DNA of 56,503 nt from NCBI GenBank assembly GCA_030692355.1, contig JAUYCF010000037.1, forward strand, positions 1 to 56,503, written 5' to 3'. Under the pieces are notes generated by a model. The model was not told where the DNA came from. It was given only the letters and a program-made list of their open reading frames with translations, and ran no database searches. The position numbers and the translations under genes were made by a program. Numbering within the stretch: position 1 is the stretch's first letter; each line of letters opens with the position of its first letter. The stretch is from Thiobacillus sp. GTDB taxonomy: Bacteria > Pseudomonadota > Gammaproteobacteria > Burkholderiales > Thiobacillaceae. Shown piece after piece: positions 31,686-41,607 of the stretch.

Positions 31686-32522
31686 CTATGCCGGCTTGGG
31701 GATGACGTTTTCTTCCAGCGCGCGGGCGAGTTGCGAAATGGCGACGCCGGCGGGGCAGCCTGGCGTGGCCTGCATCAGCAACTGGCGGCGCATGATGGCC
31801 TGGCGCACTTCTGGATCGACGGGAATGTCGCCCATGTGGACCAGGCGGATCGGACGGTCGGGTTCGGTGACGACGAAACGGTCCAGCACCTGCTGCAGCT
31901 GATTCGTGATGGCCTTGCCGGAACCGGGGCGAGAGGTCTGGTTGACGATCATCCGCACGGTTTGCCGCTGTTGCTGCCCCACCAGGACTTTAATCGTGGC
32001 ATAGGCATCGGTGAGCGAGGTCGGCTCGGGGGTGGCGACCATCAGCACTTCGGACGCCAGCGAAACGGCGAACAGGACGACATCTGAAATGCCTGCGCCG
32101 GTATCCAGCAGCACAATGTCGTAATGCGGCACCAGGCCGCCGATGATGCGCAGGAATTCGTCGCGTACTTCGGGCGTCAGGCGCGAATACTCGACCATGC
32201 CGGAACCGGCCAGCAGTACGGAAAAACCGCCCGGCGCCTGAAGAATGGCCTCTTCCAGCCTGGCTTTTCCAGTGAATACGTCGTGCAGCGTGATCTTGGG
32301 ATACAGGTTGAGCACCACGTCGAGGTTGGCGAGGCCAAGATCGGCGTCGAGTACCAGCACCTTGTGCCCGCGTTTGGCCAGGGCGGCGGCAAGATTGGCG
32401 GAAACGAAGGTCTTGCCGACGCCGCCCTTGCCGCTGGTGACGGCGAGCACTTTACCCTGGGGCCTCAGGGGCACCTTCGTCGTGTTCTGGTGCGCGGCGG
32501 GAGGGGTCAATACTTCATTCAT
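31686..32522 (-). CDS. MinD/FlhG-like ParA-family ATPase
   Basis: 278 residues with the deviant Walker A GKGGVGKT (31-38) and [15 protein letters not shown], the mark of FlhG/FleN-type ATPases. Further motifs are [34 protein letters not shown] and [15 protein letters not shown]. FlhG proteins set flagellar number and polar position, but no flagellar gene is in the window. The protein ends without an obvious MinD-type amphipathic membrane-targeting helix. Its start overlaps the GGDEF gene's stop by four bases. Confidence 0.88.
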   Translation of the reverse strand: MNEVLTPPAAHQNTTKVPLRPQGKVLAVTSGKGGVGKTFVSANLAAALAKRGHKVLVLDADLGLANLDVVLNLYPKITLHDVFTGKARLEEAILQAPGGFSVLLAGSGMVEYSRLTPEVRDEFLRIIGGLVPHYDIVLLDTGAGISDVVLFAVSLASEVLMVATPEPTSLTDAYATIKVLVGQQQRQTVRMIVNQTSRPGSGKAITNQLQQVLDRFVVTEPDRPIRLVHMGDIPVDPEVRQAIMRRQLLMQATPGCPAGVAISQLARALEENVIPKPA

Positions 32523-33337
32523 ACGTTTACCTGCTCCGTGGCGTTGCCCTGGAGGTCAAGGGGGGTGTCGCCCGAAAAATTCCTGACCATGATCGCTTCA
32601 TCCGGGGCGATGTGGGCAAACAACAGCCCTTTTTCTTCCGCACTGACCGAGAGCTCCTGCGGCTGATCCAGGCATACCCGGTTGCGGCCGCCGGATTTGG
32701 CGCTGTAAAGCTGCTGGTCGGCGCGCTCGATCCATAAATCGGCGGTGGAGCGCACCCATTCCGGGGCGTAGGCGCCACCGATGCTGATCGTGGCCTGGAC
32801 GCTGAGAAGCGGTGATACGGGTATCGAGAGCGAGGCAATGGTTCGGCAAATCCGCTCGGCCACCGCACGCCCGAAAAGCGGCCGGCAGTGGGGCAGGATC
32901 ACGGCGAATTCCTCGCCGCCGTAGCGGGCGATGGTATCCATGGGGCGCACGCAGTCCGCCAGGCATTTGGCAATGGCCTGCAGCACCTGATCACCGACCA
33001 GGTGGCCATGGGAATCGTTGATGGTTTTGAAATGGTCGATGTCCAGCAATAGCAGCAGCACCGATTCTCCGGAACGTGCGACGGCCTCGATCGAGCGCTC
33101 GAGTATCGAGCGGAAATGCCGGCGGTTGCCCAGTCCCGTCAGGGGATCCTTGAGCGAAATCTCGCACAGGCCGTCGATCATGCGCTGCAAATATTCGGTG
33201 GCCGATTCGCCCGCGCCCTGCAGGCTGTTTTTTGCGTCGTGCTTCAGCAGGGCGCGCGCGTCGTCGAGCTGCAGGGCCTGCAACTCGACTTGCTCGATCC
33301 GGGGGAATGGGTTCAGGGGGGCCAAAGGAGGTTTCAA
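32519..33337 (-). CDS. GGDEF diguanylate cyclase
   Basis: 272 residues. A short N-terminal helical part (1-60) leads into the GGDEF domain (about 62-215), containing [29 protein letters not shown] and GGEEF (140-144). An RxxD inhibitory site at 131-134 is correctly spaced five residues before GGEEF, so product feedback is expected. The C-terminal tail (about 225-272) is unusual. It makes cyclic di-GMP. No sensor or membrane segment is present, so the input may come through the MinD-like partner with which it overlaps. Confidence 0.9.
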   Translation of the reverse strand: MKPPLAPLNPFPRIEQVELQALQLDDARALLKHDAKNSLQGAGESATEYLQRMIDGLCEISLKDPLTGLGNRRHFRSILERSIEAVARSGESVLLLLLDIDHFKTINDSHGHLVGDQVLQAIAKCLADCVRPMDTIARYGGEEFAVILPHCRPLFGRAVAERICRTIASLSIPVSPLLSVQATISIGGAYAPEWVRSTADLWIERADQQLYSAKSGGRNRVCLDQPQELSVSAEEKGLLFAHIAPDEAIMVRNFSGDTPLDLQGNATEQVNV

Positions 33338-33394
33338 TACCTGGTATCGTGAATTAGAAATATCGAAACATAAAATTTGTCATTCTGATCGATG

Positions 33395-33450
33395 CGCTGG
33401 ATTGCTTCGCTGCGCTCAATGACGGCCATATCGAAGTAATCAGCGTTTCC
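33395..33450. repeat. Half-copy of family A repeat between the GGDEF and TrpB2 genes
   Basis: CGCTGGATTGCTTCGCTGCG with CTCAATGACGGCCATATCGA and the outer end AGTAATCAGCGTTTCC match one half of the complete element at 4219. The other half is missing. The rest of the 33338-33591 gap shows no gene; it includes a weak CCGGC-stem hairpin before the TrpB2 stop. Confidence 0.65.
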
Positions 33451-33591
33451 CCGGTTCCGGTTTCCCCGGCGTCCAAAACTGGACAAAGACCGGGAAAATG
33501 AATCAATTTTCAAAAGTATGTTGGCAATTGCGTCTTTGATCAAGCGCCGGCTGGTAATCCGGCGGGCACGCACCCTGGCCTGGAAGTAAAA

Positions 33592-34944
33592 TCACCCTAC
33601 CTTGGGCAAGCGTTCGAGCGCGGCCTTGATCGCTTCTTCCGGGTAGGCGAAGTCTTCCAGCTTGCCGCTGAAATAGCTGTCGTAGGCGGCCATGTCGAAG
33701 TGGCCGTGTCCCGAAAGATTGAAGAACAGCGTCTTCGCCTCGCCGCTTTCCTTGCAGCGCAGGGCCTCGTCGATGCAGGCTGCGATGGCGTGGTTGGATT
33801 CGGGGGCGGGGATGATGCCCTCGGCGCGGGCGAAGGTGACGCCGGCCTCGAAGGTGGCAAGCTGGGGCACGGCGATCGCCTCGATCAGCTTCTCGTGGTA
33901 GAGCTGCGACACCAGCGCCGAGTCGCCGTGGTAGCGCAGGCCGCCGGCGTGGATGCCGGGCGGCATGAAGTCGTGGCCCAGGGTGTACATCAGCATCATC
34001 GGCGTGAGCTTGGCGGTGTCGCCGAAATCGTAGGCGTAATGGCCGCGCGTCAGGGTCGGGCAGGAGTCGGGCTCCACCGCGACCAGGCGCACGTTCTTGC
34101 CGGCGGCCTTGTCGGCAAAGAAGGGGAAGGCCGCGCCGCCGAAGTTGGAGCCGCCGCCGCAGGGGGCGAAGATCATGTCCGGATAGTCGCCCGCCTTTGC
34201 GAACTGTTTCTTGGCTTCCAGCCCGATCACGGTCTGGTGCAGCAGCACGTGGTTCAGCACCGAGCCCAGCGTGTAATTGGTGTCGGGGCGGGAGGCGGCT
34301 TCTTCCACCGCTTCGGAAATCGCCAGCCCGAGCGAGCCCGGGTTGGCGGGGTCGGCCGCCAGCGCGGCACGGCCAGTGCTGGTTTCCATGCTCGGGCTGG
34401 CGAACACTTCCGCGCCCCAGGTCTGCATCATCGAGCGGCGGTAGGGCTTCTGGCCGTAGCTGACCTTGACCATGTAGACCCGCACTTCCAGTCCGAACAT
34501 CTGTCCTGCCAGCGCCATGGAGCAGCCCCATTGCCCTGCGCCGGTTTCGGTTGCGATGCGCTTGATGCCGGCTTCGGCGTTGTAATAGGCTTGTGCGACC
34601 GAGGTGTTGACCTTGTGCGAACCGGCCGGGGAGACGCCTTCGTACTTGTAGTAGATTTTGGCCGGCGTGCCGAGCGCCGCTTCCAGGCGGTGGGCGCGGA
34701 TCAGGGGCGAGGGGCGCCACAGCTGGTAGATTTCGCGCACCTTTTCCGGGATCGGGATCCATCTTTCAGCCGACATTTCCTGTTCGATCAGGCTCATCGG
34801 GAAGATCGCCGTCAGCGCATCGGGTCCGATCGGCTTGCCGTCCGGACCCAGCGGCGGCGCCGGCGGATTGGGCATGTCGGCAACGACGTTGTACCAGTGG
34901 GTGGGGATCTCGGATTCGTCGAGCAGGAACTTGGTTTGCGGCAT
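33592..34944 (-). CDS. TrpB2-type tryptophan synthase beta-like PLP enzyme
   Basis: 450 residues from ATG 34944, preceded by AGGGAGG. The TrpB2 N-terminus is present ([40 protein letters not shown]). The PLP lysine lies in [19 protein letters not shown], the phosphate-binding loop in GGGSNFGG, and substrate-contact residues near ETGAGQWG. A canonical trpB is also in this window (47296). TrpB2 enzymes make tryptophan from serine and free indole and do not pair with TrpA; the role here could be indole salvage. Confidence 0.93.
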   Translation of the reverse strand: MPQTKFLLDESEIPTHWYNVVADMPNPPAPPLGPDGKPIGPDALTAIFPMSLIEQEMSAERWIPIPEKVREIYQLWRPSPLIRAHRLEAALGTPAKIYYKYEGVSPAGSHKVNTSVAQAYYNAEAGIKRIATETGAGQWGCSMALAGQMFGLEVRVYMVKVSYGQKPYRRSMMQTWGAEVFASPSMETSTGRAALAADPANPGSLGLAISEAVEEAASRPDTNYTLGSVLNHVLLHQTVIGLEAKKQFAKAGDYPDMIFAPCGGGSNFGGAAFPFFADKAAGKNVRLVAVEPDSCPTLTRGHYAYDFGDTAKLTPMMLMYTLGHDFMPPGIHAGGLRYHGDSALVSQLYHEKLIEAIAVPQLATFEAGVTFARAEGIIPAPESNHAIAACIDEALRCKESGEAKTLFFNLSGHGHFDMAAYDSYFSGKLEDFAYPEEAIKAALERLPKVG

Positions 34945-35147
34945 GGCGGCCTCCCTGTTGTATGCGTATTTCGGACAGGCAAGCCCGATTAGAGAATCAT
35001 CGGCCAATCGCCTCATGCCGTCAACGGATCACGCGCAGGGGAGTTCCTTTTTACCTTTCAAAAGGGAAACGAAAAGACTTTGATGCATTGATGGGCCGCT
35101 GCGGGCCGGACGCCCGCTTCTGCGCCACGGCACGTGGCGCAGAAGCG

Positions 35148-35519
35148 TCAGGCTACGCTGCCGAAGCCGCGGTCGGTGGCCATGAACGGCGCCTTCAGCC
35201 CCGCCAGGCGGCAACTCTGGGCGATGGGACCGCCCGGAAACAGGGTATACAGATACTTGACGCCGCCTTTCGGATGGAAGTGCTCGTCCAGGGCGTCGTG
35301 CAATTCGCGCAGGTTGATGGCTGCGTTGTTTTCATGCTGGGCATAGTAGCGCTGCAGCGCGCGAATGACTTCCCAGTGCTCGTCCGTGAGTTCAAGCCCT
35401 TCCTCGCTGGCGCTTCGCTTCGCTTCATCCCGCGTCCACTCAAACGGGGCACAAGGAAAGTCGGGGTCGGTCGCCGGCTCCTGAATCAGTTTATTGATAT
35501 CGGTTGAAACGTGTTCCAT
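35148..35519 (-). CDS. DsrC/TusE-like protein lacking the C-terminal CysA
   Basis: 123 residues from ATG 35519, chosen because GAGGAG lies seven bases upstream. Family features are DEHWEVIRALQRYYAQHENN, RELHDALDEHF and KGGVKYLYTLFPGGPIAQSC. The cysteine equivalent to CysB is C103. The position of CysA, eleven residues on, is alanine (A114), and the chain runs nine residues further (TDRGFGSVA). The sulfur-trafficking trisulfide chemistry of DsrC, and the persulfide relay of TusE, both need CysA. It is therefore likely a regulatory or diverged paralogue, possibly of the class sometimes called RspA. Confidence 0.87.
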   Translation of the reverse strand: MEHVSTDINKLIQEPATDPDFPCAPFEWTRDEAKRSASEEGLELTDEHWEVIRALQRYYAQHENNAAINLRELHDALDEHFHPKGGVKYLYTLFPGGPIAQSCRLAGLKAPFMATDRGFGSVA

Positions 35520-35746
35520 GATCATCTCCTCAAGGGTTTTCGTGGACATCTTAAAAATAGGCCAGGCCTTGCCCGGATACAAGGCAACGCGGGCAACTCA
35601 ACGCATGGCGGCAACTTTCCTTCGGGCAAGGGTTCGACAGGGAGGGCTTCGGCGATAAATGAACGCATTCTGGCGTAGCGGGGTCATCCCTATAGTCGTG
35701 ATTTAAAGCCCGATGGACACGAGGGCGCGGCGATGGGTTCGGTGCA

Positions 35747-36196
35747 ATGGAGGAGAAACGCTTGGATCGGGAATCGGCAGCAGACGATGTGAGGACGATG
35801 CAGCACCGTCACGCTTTCCCGGTGCGCCTGCTGTTTGCCGGCCTCGGCACCCTGTTCCTGCTGCTGGGGCTGCTCGGCATTTTTCTGCCGGTGCTGCCGA
35901 CCACGCCTTTTCTGCTGCTGGCCGCCGCCTGCTACGCGCGCTCGTCGCGCCGCATCTACCACTGGCTGCTGCATCATCCGCATTTCGGCCCGCTGCTTCG
36001 CGAATGGCGCGAGCATCGCAGCATGCCGTATCGCGCCAAGCGCCGCGCGCTGTTGCTGATTGCGTTGAGCTTCGGCATCTCCATCGCATTCTTCGTGCCC
36101 GGGTGGCCGGCCAAGCTGGCGATGGGCATCGGCGGAATGCTGCTGGCGGCCTGGATCGCCCGCATTCCCTCGCGCGACGCCCCGCACCGGCCATGA
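35747..36196 (+). CDS. YbaN-like DUF454 membrane protein
   Basis: 149 residues (or 132 from ATG 35798). Family marks are LGTLFLLLGLLGIFLPVLPT, TPFLLLAAACYARSS, RRIYHWLLHHPHFGPLLREW and a final hydrophobic pair of helices. The HP.FG..L..W signature is typical of DUF454. Function unknown; E. coli YbaN is an inner-membrane protein. It stands before the flavin reductase gene, 61 bases apart. Confidence 0.85.
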   Translation: MEEKRLDRESAADDVRTMQHRHAFPVRLLFAGLGTLFLLLGLLGIFLPVLPTTPFLLLAAACYARSSRRIYHWLLHHPHFGPLLREWREHRSMPYRAKRRALLLIALSFGISIAFFVPGWPAKLAMGIGGMLLAAWIARIPSRDAPHRP

Positions 36197-36257
36197 AATC
36201 CGCACCCTGAAACAACAACTAAGCTGAAAGCGCCCGATCCATAGAAGGGGTGACGCC

Positions 36258-36794
36258 ATGGCAAAACGATCCTTTCCGCTGGACAAGGTCTATGGCCTGC
36301 TGGAGCCCGGTCCGGTGGTGCTGGTGACGACCGCCCGCAAGGGCCGCGCCAATATCATGACGATGTCGTGGCACACCATGATGGAGTTCGAGCCGCCGCT
36401 CGTCGGCTGCGTGATCAGCGGCCGCAATGCGTCGTTCGATGCGCTGCGTGCAACGAAGGAATGCGTGATCAATATCCCGACGCAGGAATGGATGAAGCAG
36501 GTGGTGGGCGTCGGCAACTGTTCCGGGCGCACGGTCGACAAGTTCGCCGAATTCGGCCTCACGCCGGTGCCGGCCGCCGAGGTTGCTGCGCCGCTGATCG
36601 GAGAGTGCTACGCCAGCCTCGAATGCCGGGTGGCGGACACGCGGCTGGTGAACCGCTACAACTTCTTCGTTCTCGAGGTGGTGCAGGCGTGGGTCGATGC
36701 CGCCATCAAGCAGCCGCAGACGCTCCATCACCGCGGCAACGGCGTGTTCGCGGTGGCCGGCGAGACGGTCAAGCTGCGCTCGGCGATGAAATAG
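36258..36794 (+). CDS. Flavin reductase / flavoprotein (DIM6/NTAB family)
   Basis: 178 residues. It begins MAKRSFPLDKVYGLLEPGPV and continues with LVTTARKGRANIMTMSWHTM and FEPPLVGCVISGRNASFDA, typical FMN-binding split-barrel positions. ECVINIPTQEWMKQVVGVGN and YNFFVLEVVQAWVD match this flavin reductase-like group. It binds FMN; the reducing partner and substrate cannot be told from sequence. Downstream MFS gene is 58 bases away. Confidence 0.86.
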   Translation: MAKRSFPLDKVYGLLEPGPVVLVTTARKGRANIMTMSWHTMMEFEPPLVGCVISGRNASFDALRATKECVINIPTQEWMKQVVGVGNCSGRTVDKFAEFGLTPVPAAEVAAPLIGECYASLECRVADTRLVNRYNFFVLEVVQAWVDAAIKQPQTLHHRGNGVFAVAGETVKLRSAMK

Positions 36795-36852
36795 CCAACG
36801 GATTGATCCGCGCATGCGGATTCGGCGCCAAGCTCGGGGATAATCCGGCCGC

Positions 36853-38010
36853 ATGAATGCTGTGCCCTACTGGCGCCTGTCCGGTTTCTATTTCTTCTAT
36901 TTCGCCTTCGTCGGGGCGATGTCGCCGTTCTGGGGGCTGTACCTGCAGTCGCTGGCGTTCAACGCCTTCCAGATCGGCGTCTTGATGTCGCTGCTGCAGG
37001 TGATGCGGATTTTCGCGCCCAACATATGGGGGCATATTGCCGACCGCACCGGCCGCCGCACGGTTATCGTGCAGATGGCGGCGGTCGGCAGCGTGCTGGC
37101 GTTTGCCGGGGTGTTTGTCGGTGATAGCTTCTGGTGGCTGTTTGCGGTGATGGCGGCGCTGGGCTTCTTCTGGAGCGCTTCGCTGCCGCTGGTCGAGGCG
37201 ATGACGCTGTCGCATCTGGGCGAGCGCACCGATGCCTATGGCCGCATCCGCCTGTGGGGCTCGGTCGGCTTCATCGTCATGGTGGTGGGGCTGGGCTACG
37301 CCTTCAACACGGTGTCGATCAGCTGGCTGCCGTGGGCGGTGATGGCGGTGATGCTGGGCATCGTTGCGTTCGCGCGGGTGATCCCCGAGGCCGAGATCCT
37401 GCCGCACCCCACCGACCTGCATTCGGGGTGGGCGATCGTGAAGCGGCCCGAGGTGGCGTCGCTGCTGGCCGCCTGCATGCTGATGGCGGTGACGCACGGG
37501 CCGTATTACACCTTCTATTCGATCTATCTGGTCGACCACGGCTACGACAAGTCCACCGTGGGCTGGCTGTGGGCGCTCGGCGTGCTGTGCGAAATCGGCA
37601 TTTTCCTGATCGTTCCGCGCATCTTCGCGCGGGTGACGCCGCGCCAGCTGATTCTGGCCAGTTTCGCGCTGGCGGCGCTGCGGTTTTTGCTGATTGCCTG
37701 GGGGGTGGAGTCGGCCTGGCTGGTGTGGGGTGCTCAGACGCTGCATGCCTTCACTTTCGGCACCTATCACGCGGCGGCGGTGGCGCTGATCCACCAGCAT
37801 TTCCGCGGGCGTCACCAGGCGCGCGGGCAGGCGCTCTACACCAGCCTGTCCTTCGGCGTCGGCGGCACCATCGGCGGACTGGCGAGCGGCCTGACCTGGG
37901 ATACGCTGGGGCCGGCCTGGACTTTCACGCTGGCCGCCGGGAGCGCAGCGCTGGCTTGGGCGGTATACGCCGCGTGGGGGCAGACAAAATCCGTGCCAGC
38001 GCCCCACTGA
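36853..38010 (+). CDS. MFS transporter (MFS_1_like / HcaT-type)
   Basis: 385 residues with twelve hydrophobic segments. It starts MNAVPYWRLSGFYFFYFAFV, and the loop between helices 2 and 3 reads PNIWGHIADRTGRR. Further features are EAMTLSHLGERTDAYGRIRL and WGSVGFIVMVVGLGYAFN, the signature of the HcaT-like group often annotated as phenylpropionate permease. Substrate unknown. Ends near a short stretch resembling a degenerate family A end (AATAATCAGCGTTTTA, about 38036-38052). Confidence 0.88.
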   Translation: MNAVPYWRLSGFYFFYFAFVGAMSPFWGLYLQSLAFNAFQIGVLMSLLQVMRIFAPNIWGHIADRTGRRTVIVQMAAVGSVLAFAGVFVGDSFWWLFAVMAALGFFWSASLPLVEAMTLSHLGERTDAYGRIRLWGSVGFIVMVVGLGYAFNTVSISWLPWAVMAVMLGIVAFARVIPEAEILPHPTDLHSGWAIVKRPEVASLLAACMLMAVTHGPYYTFYSIYLVDHGYDKSTVGWLWALGVLCEIGIFLIVPRIFARVTPRQLILASFALAALRFLLIAWGVESAWLVWGAQTLHAFTFGTYHAAAVALIHQHFRGRHQARGQALYTSLSFGVGGTIGGLASGLTWDTLGPAWTFTLAAGSAALAWAVYAAWGQTKSVPAPH

Positions 38011-38076
38011 TAATGAGGGAAACAGGCCAAGCTATGAAATAATCAGCGTTTTACGCGCTGTCTCGCCTTATTCCGC

Positions 38077-39480
38077 ATGCCAGGACTCACCTTATTCCAG
38101 AAATTGTGGGACGCCCACGTGGTCCACGTCGAGGCCGACGGCACCACGCTGCTCTATATCGACCGCCATCTGGTGCACGAAGTCACCAGCCCGCAGGCGT
38201 TCGAGGGGCTGAAGCTGGCCCACCGCACCCCGCGCCGGGTGGATGCAGCCGTCGCCGTGCCCGACCACAATGTGCCGACGACCGACCGCAGCCAGGGCAT
38301 CGCCGATCCGATCTCGCGCCTGCAGGTGGAAACGCTCGACGCCAACTGCGCCGAGTTCGGCATCACCGAATTCAAGATGGACGACATCCGCCAGGGCATC
38401 GTCCACGTCATCGGCCCCGAGGAGGGCCTGACCCTGCCCGGCATGACCGTGGTGTGCGGTGATTCGCACACCTCCACCCACGGCGCGTTCGGCGCGCTCG
38501 CCTTCGGCATCGGCACCTCCGAGGTCGAGCACGTGCTGGCCACGCAATGCCTGTGGCAGAAGCCGTCGAAGACCATGCTGGTCAAGGTCGAAGGCGCGCT
38601 GGGCCGCGGCGTCACCGCCAAGGACATTGCGCTCGCCGTCATCGGCGAGATCGGCACCGCCGGCGGTACCGGCTACGCACTGGAGTTCGGCGGCTCGGCG
38701 ATCCGCGCGCTGTCGATGGAAGGCCGCATGACCCTGTGCAACATGGCGATCGAGGCGGGCGCGCGCGCCGGCATGGTGGCGGTCGACCAGACCACGATCG
38801 ACTACGTCAAGGGCCGTCCCTATTCGCCCAAGGGCGCGGCGTGGGAGCAGGCGGTGGCGTGGTGGAACACGCTGCATTCGGACGCCGACGCGGTGTTCGA
38901 TCGCGTGGTCGAACTCGATGCCGCGAAGATCGAGCCGCAGGTCACCTGGGGTACTTCGCCCGAGATGGTGGCGACCATCGGCGGCTGTGTGCCGAACCCG
39001 GCCGACGCGCCGAGCGAGGTCAAGCGGCACGACTGGACGCGTGCGCTGGAATACATGGGTCTGCAGGCCGGTACGCCGATTGCCGGGATCCCGATCGACA
39101 AGGTGTTCATCGGCTCATGCACCAACTCGCGCATCGAGGATTTGCGCGAGGCCGCCGCCGTGGCGAAGGGCCGCAAGGTCGCGCCCAACGTCAAGCTGGC
39201 GATGGTGGTGCCGGGTTCCGGCCTGGTCAAACAGCAGGCCGAAGCCGAAGGCCTGGACAAGATTTTCGTCGAGGCCGGTTTCGAATGGCGCGAGCCGGGC
39301 TGCTCGATGTGCCTGGCGATGAACGCCGACCGACTGGAGCCGGGCGAGCGCTGCGCCTCCACCTCCAACCGTAATTTTGAGGGGCGGCAAGGGCAGGGCG
39401 GCCGCACCCATCTGGTCAGCCCGGCGATGGCGGCAGCTGCCGCCATCGCCGGGCATTTTGTCGATGTACGTAACTTTTAA
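38077..39480 (+). CDS. leuC: 3-isopropylmalate dehydratase large subunit LeuC
   Basis: 467 residues. The aconitase-family large subunit isomerises 2-isopropylmalate to 3-isopropylmalate with LeuD. Motifs are [20 protein letters not shown], the iron-sulfur ligands [12 protein letters not shown] and GCSMCLAMN, and [11 protein letters not shown]. Begins [17 protein letters not shown]. First gene of the leu set in this window; leuA is not present here. Followed by a small entericidin-type gene before leuD, as in many betaproteobacteria. Confidence 0.97.
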   Translation: MPGLTLFQKLWDAHVVHVEADGTTLLYIDRHLVHEVTSPQAFEGLKLAHRTPRRVDAAVAVPDHNVPTTDRSQGIADPISRLQVETLDANCAEFGITEFKMDDIRQGIVHVIGPEEGLTLPGMTVVCGDSHTSTHGAFGALAFGIGTSEVEHVLATQCLWQKPSKTMLVKVEGALGRGVTAKDIALAVIGEIGTAGGTGYALEFGGSAIRALSMEGRMTLCNMAIEAGARAGMVAVDQTTIDYVKGRPYSPKGAAWEQAVAWWNTLHSDADAVFDRVVELDAAKIEPQVTWGTSPEMVATIGGCVPNPADAPSEVKRHDWTRALEYMGLQAGTPIAGIPIDKVFIGSCTNSRIEDLREAAAVAKGRKVAPNVKLAMVVPGSGLVKQQAEAEGLDKIFVEAGFEWREPGCSMCLAMNADRLEPGERCASTSNRNFEGRQGQGGRTHLVSPAMAAAAAIAGHFVDVRNF

Positions 39481-39490
39481 GGAGAACACC

Positions 39491-39625
39491 ATGAAATCAA
39501 TGATCGCTGTTTTGATGGCCGCTGCTTTCACCCTGGCGGGCTGCAATACGATGGAAGGCTTTGGCCAGGATGTCCAGAAAGCGGGTGACTCGATCGAAAA
39601 AGCCGGCAGCAAGGCCGGTAACTAG
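39491..39625 (+). CDS. Entericidin A/B-family small lipoprotein
   Basis: A 44-residue lipoprotein. The signal peptide [18 protein letters not shown] has a lipobox LAGC, and the mature part [20 protein letters not shown] is the typical entericidin repeat. AAGGAG (39479-39484) stands six bases before the ATG. It sits between leuC and leuD, a known betaproteobacterial arrangement. Entericidins form an antidote/toxin pair in E. coli, but only one gene is here. Confidence 0.88.
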   Translation: MKSMIAVLMAAAFTLAGCNTMEGFGQDVQKAGDSIEKAGSKAGN

Positions 39626-39630
39626 TCAGC

Positions 39631-40269
39631 ATGCGGGCATTCACCACACTCAATGGGCTGGTGGTGCCGCTTGACCGCGCCAACGTCGACACCGACGCCA
39701 TCATTCCCAAGCAGTTCCTGAAGTCGATCAAGCGCGCCGGCTTCGGTCCCAACCTGTTCGACGAATGGCGTTATCTCGACCACGGCGAGCCTGGCATGGA
39801 CCCCGCCACGCGCCAGCCGAATCCGGAATTCGTGCTGAACTTCCCGCGCTACAAGGGGGCCAGTGTGCTGCTGGCACGCGACAATTTCGGTTGCGGGTCG
39901 AGCCGCGAGCATGCGCCGTGGGCGCTGGAGGACTACGGCATCCGCGCCATCATCGCGCCGTCCTACGCCGACATCTTCTACAACAACTGCTTCAAGAACG
40001 GCATCCTGCCGATCGTGCTCGACGCCGCGGCGGTCGAACGCCTGTTTCGCGAATGCGAAGCGAGCGAAGGCTACCGACTTGTCGTCGATCTGGACAGGCA
40101 GACCGTGACCACGCCGGGCGGCGAGGTCCTGAAATTTGACGTCGACGGCGGGCGCAAGCATCGGCTGTTGAACGGACTGGACGACATCGGCCTGACCCTG
40201 CTTCAGGCCGACAAGATCAAAGCGTACGAAGATCGGCGCCGTGTCGAAGCGCCGTGGTTGTTTGCATGA
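39631..40269 (+). CDS. leuD: 3-isopropylmalate dehydratase small subunit LeuD
   Basis: 212 residues. The swivelling aconitase-family small subunit is marked by [20 protein letters not shown], the conserved [16 protein letters not shown] and [20 protein letters not shown]. It completes LeuC activity. Five bases after the entericidin gene. The junction with leuB carries a palindromic element (family D). Confidence 0.97.
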   Translation: MRAFTTLNGLVVPLDRANVDTDAIIPKQFLKSIKRAGFGPNLFDEWRYLDHGEPGMDPATRQPNPEFVLNFPRYKGASVLLARDNFGCGSSREHAPWALEDYGIRAIIAPSYADIFYNNCFKNGILPIVLDAAAVERLFRECEASEGYRLVVDLDRQTVTTPGGEVLKFDVDGGRKHRLLNGLDDIGLTLLQADKIKAYEDRRRVEAPWLFA

Positions 40270-40278
40270 TTTTTTTCA

Positions 40279-40343
40279 TCCGCGAAGGACGCGAAGAAAC
40301 GCGAAGGAAAGCTTTTCTTCGTGACCTTCGCGTCCTTCGCGGA
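40279..40343. repeat. Palindromic element (family D) between leuD and leuB
   Basis: TCCGCGAAGGACGCGAAG (40279-40296) and its exact complement CTTCGCGTCCTTCGCGGA (40326-40343) form an 18-bp inverted repeat around a 29-base centre that is itself partly symmetric. Possibly a transcript-stabilising hairpin. It lies in the leu operon, 17 bases before leuB. Only one copy seen in the window. Confidence 0.7.
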
Positions 40344-40360
40344 AAAAGGGTTTTGAGAAC

Positions 40361-41428
40361 ATGAAAATTGCAGTCCTGCCGGGTGACGGCATTGGTCCCG
40401 AAATCGTCGCCCAGGCCGTCAAGGTGCTGGAGGCGCTACGTGCCGAAGGCGCGAAAATCGAAATGGAAACCGCGCCCATCGGCGGCGCCGGCTACGATGC
40501 GGCGGGCGATCCGCTGCCCGAGGCGACGCTTGCGCTTGCGGGCGCAGCCGACGCTGTGCTGCTCGGCGCCGTCGGCGGTCCGCAGTACGACGCGCTTGAC
40601 CGTCCGCTGCGCCCCGAGCGCGGCCTGCTGCGTATCCGCAAGGAACTCAACCTGTTCGCCAACCTGCGCCCGGCGCTGTTGTACCCGGAACTGGCGGGCG
40701 CGTCGTCGCTGAAGCCCGAAGTGGTGTCCGGCCTCGATCTCATGATCGTGCGCGAACTGACCGGCGACGTCTATTTCGGCCAGCCGCGCGGGATCGAGGT
40801 ACGGAACGGCGAGCGCGTCGGCTTCAACACCATGCTGTATTCGGAGTCGGAGGTGCGCCGTGTCGCGCACGTCGCCTTCGGCATCGCGATGAAGCGCGGC
40901 AAAAAGCTGTGCTCGGTCGAGAAGGCCAACGTGCTGGAATGCTCCGAGCTGTGGAAGGAAGTGATGATCGAGGTGTCGAAGGATTACCCCGAGGTCGCGC
41001 TCTCCCACATGTACGTCGACAATGCGGCGATGCAGCTGATTCGCGCGCCCAAGCAGTTTGACACCATGGTCACCGGCAACATCTTTGGCGACATCCTGTC
41101 CGACGCGGCGTCGATGCTGTCGGGTTCGATCGGCATGCTGCCGTCGGCCTCGCTGGATGAGCACAACAAGGGCATGTACGAGCCGATCCACGGTTCCGCG
41201 CCCGACATCGCAGGGAAAAACCTGGCGAATCCGCTGGCGACCATCCTGTCGGTGGCGATGATGTACCGCTACACCTTCGCCGACCTGGCGACCGCCGACC
41301 GCATCGAGAACGCGGTGAAGAAAGTAATCGCGCAGGGCCTGCGCACCGGCGACATCTGGACCGAAGGCGCGCGGAAGGTGTCGTGCAGCGAAATGGGTGA
41401 CGCGGTGGTGAATGCGCTGGCGCGCTAG
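40361..41428 (+). CDS. leuB: 3-isopropylmalate dehydrogenase LeuB
   Basis: 355 residues. It oxidatively decarboxylates 3-isopropylmalate with [23 protein letters not shown] opens the family; [42 protein letters not shown] and the NAD-binding [20 protein letters not shown] follow. The start follows AAGGGTTTTGAGAAC. The stop codon TAG is the first part of the family C repeat (CTAGGAATTAGG). Confidence 0.97.
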   Translation: MKIAVLPGDGIGPEIVAQAVKVLEALRAEGAKIEMETAPIGGAGYDAAGDPLPEATLALAGAADAVLLGAVGGPQYDALDRPLRPERGLLRIRKELNLFANLRPALLYPELAGASSLKPEVVSGLDLMIVRELTGDVYFGQPRGIEVRNGERVGFNTMLYSESEVRRVAHVAFGIAMKRGKKLCSVEKANVLECSELWKEVMIEVSKDYPEVALSHMYVDNAAMQLIRAPKQFDTMVTGNIFGDILSDAASMLSGSIGMLPSASLDEHNKGMYEPIHGSAPDIAGKNLANPLATILSVAMMYRYTFADLATADRIENAVKKVIAQGLRTGDIWTEGARKVSCSEMGDAVVNALAR

Positions 41429-41583
41429 GAATTAGGAACCAGGAGCTAGGAATTAGGAACTAGGGACTAGGAGTTAGGGTAGGAGCGGGCTGTGCCCGCG
41501 CAATTTTTAAGTGACGCGGCCGAAGGCCGCTCGTTCCCTAGCCCCTAAATCCTATTTCCTAGCTCCTGGTTCCTAATTCCTAG
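41425..41583. repeat. Long inverted repeat (family C) between leuB and asd
   Basis: A perfect 28-bp inverted pair starts CTAGGAATTAGGAACCAGGA at 41425 and ends with the complement TCCTGGTTCCTAATTCCTAG at 41583. The interior contains further AACTAGGGACTAGG-type repeats and two hairpins, GCGGGC-TGT-GCCCGC and GCGGCC-GAA-GGCCGC. The left end supplies the leuB stop codon. Non-coding; probably a mobile or recombination-derived repeat. Confidence 0.78.
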
Positions 41584-41607
41584 CCCCTCACACAAGGAGA
41601 AACGAAC

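Noticed and set aside
38015-38060. Another full family A repeat after the MFS gene
   Set aside because: Only a short AATAATCAGCGTTTTA end is recognisable; arms are missing, so it was mentioned only with the gene.
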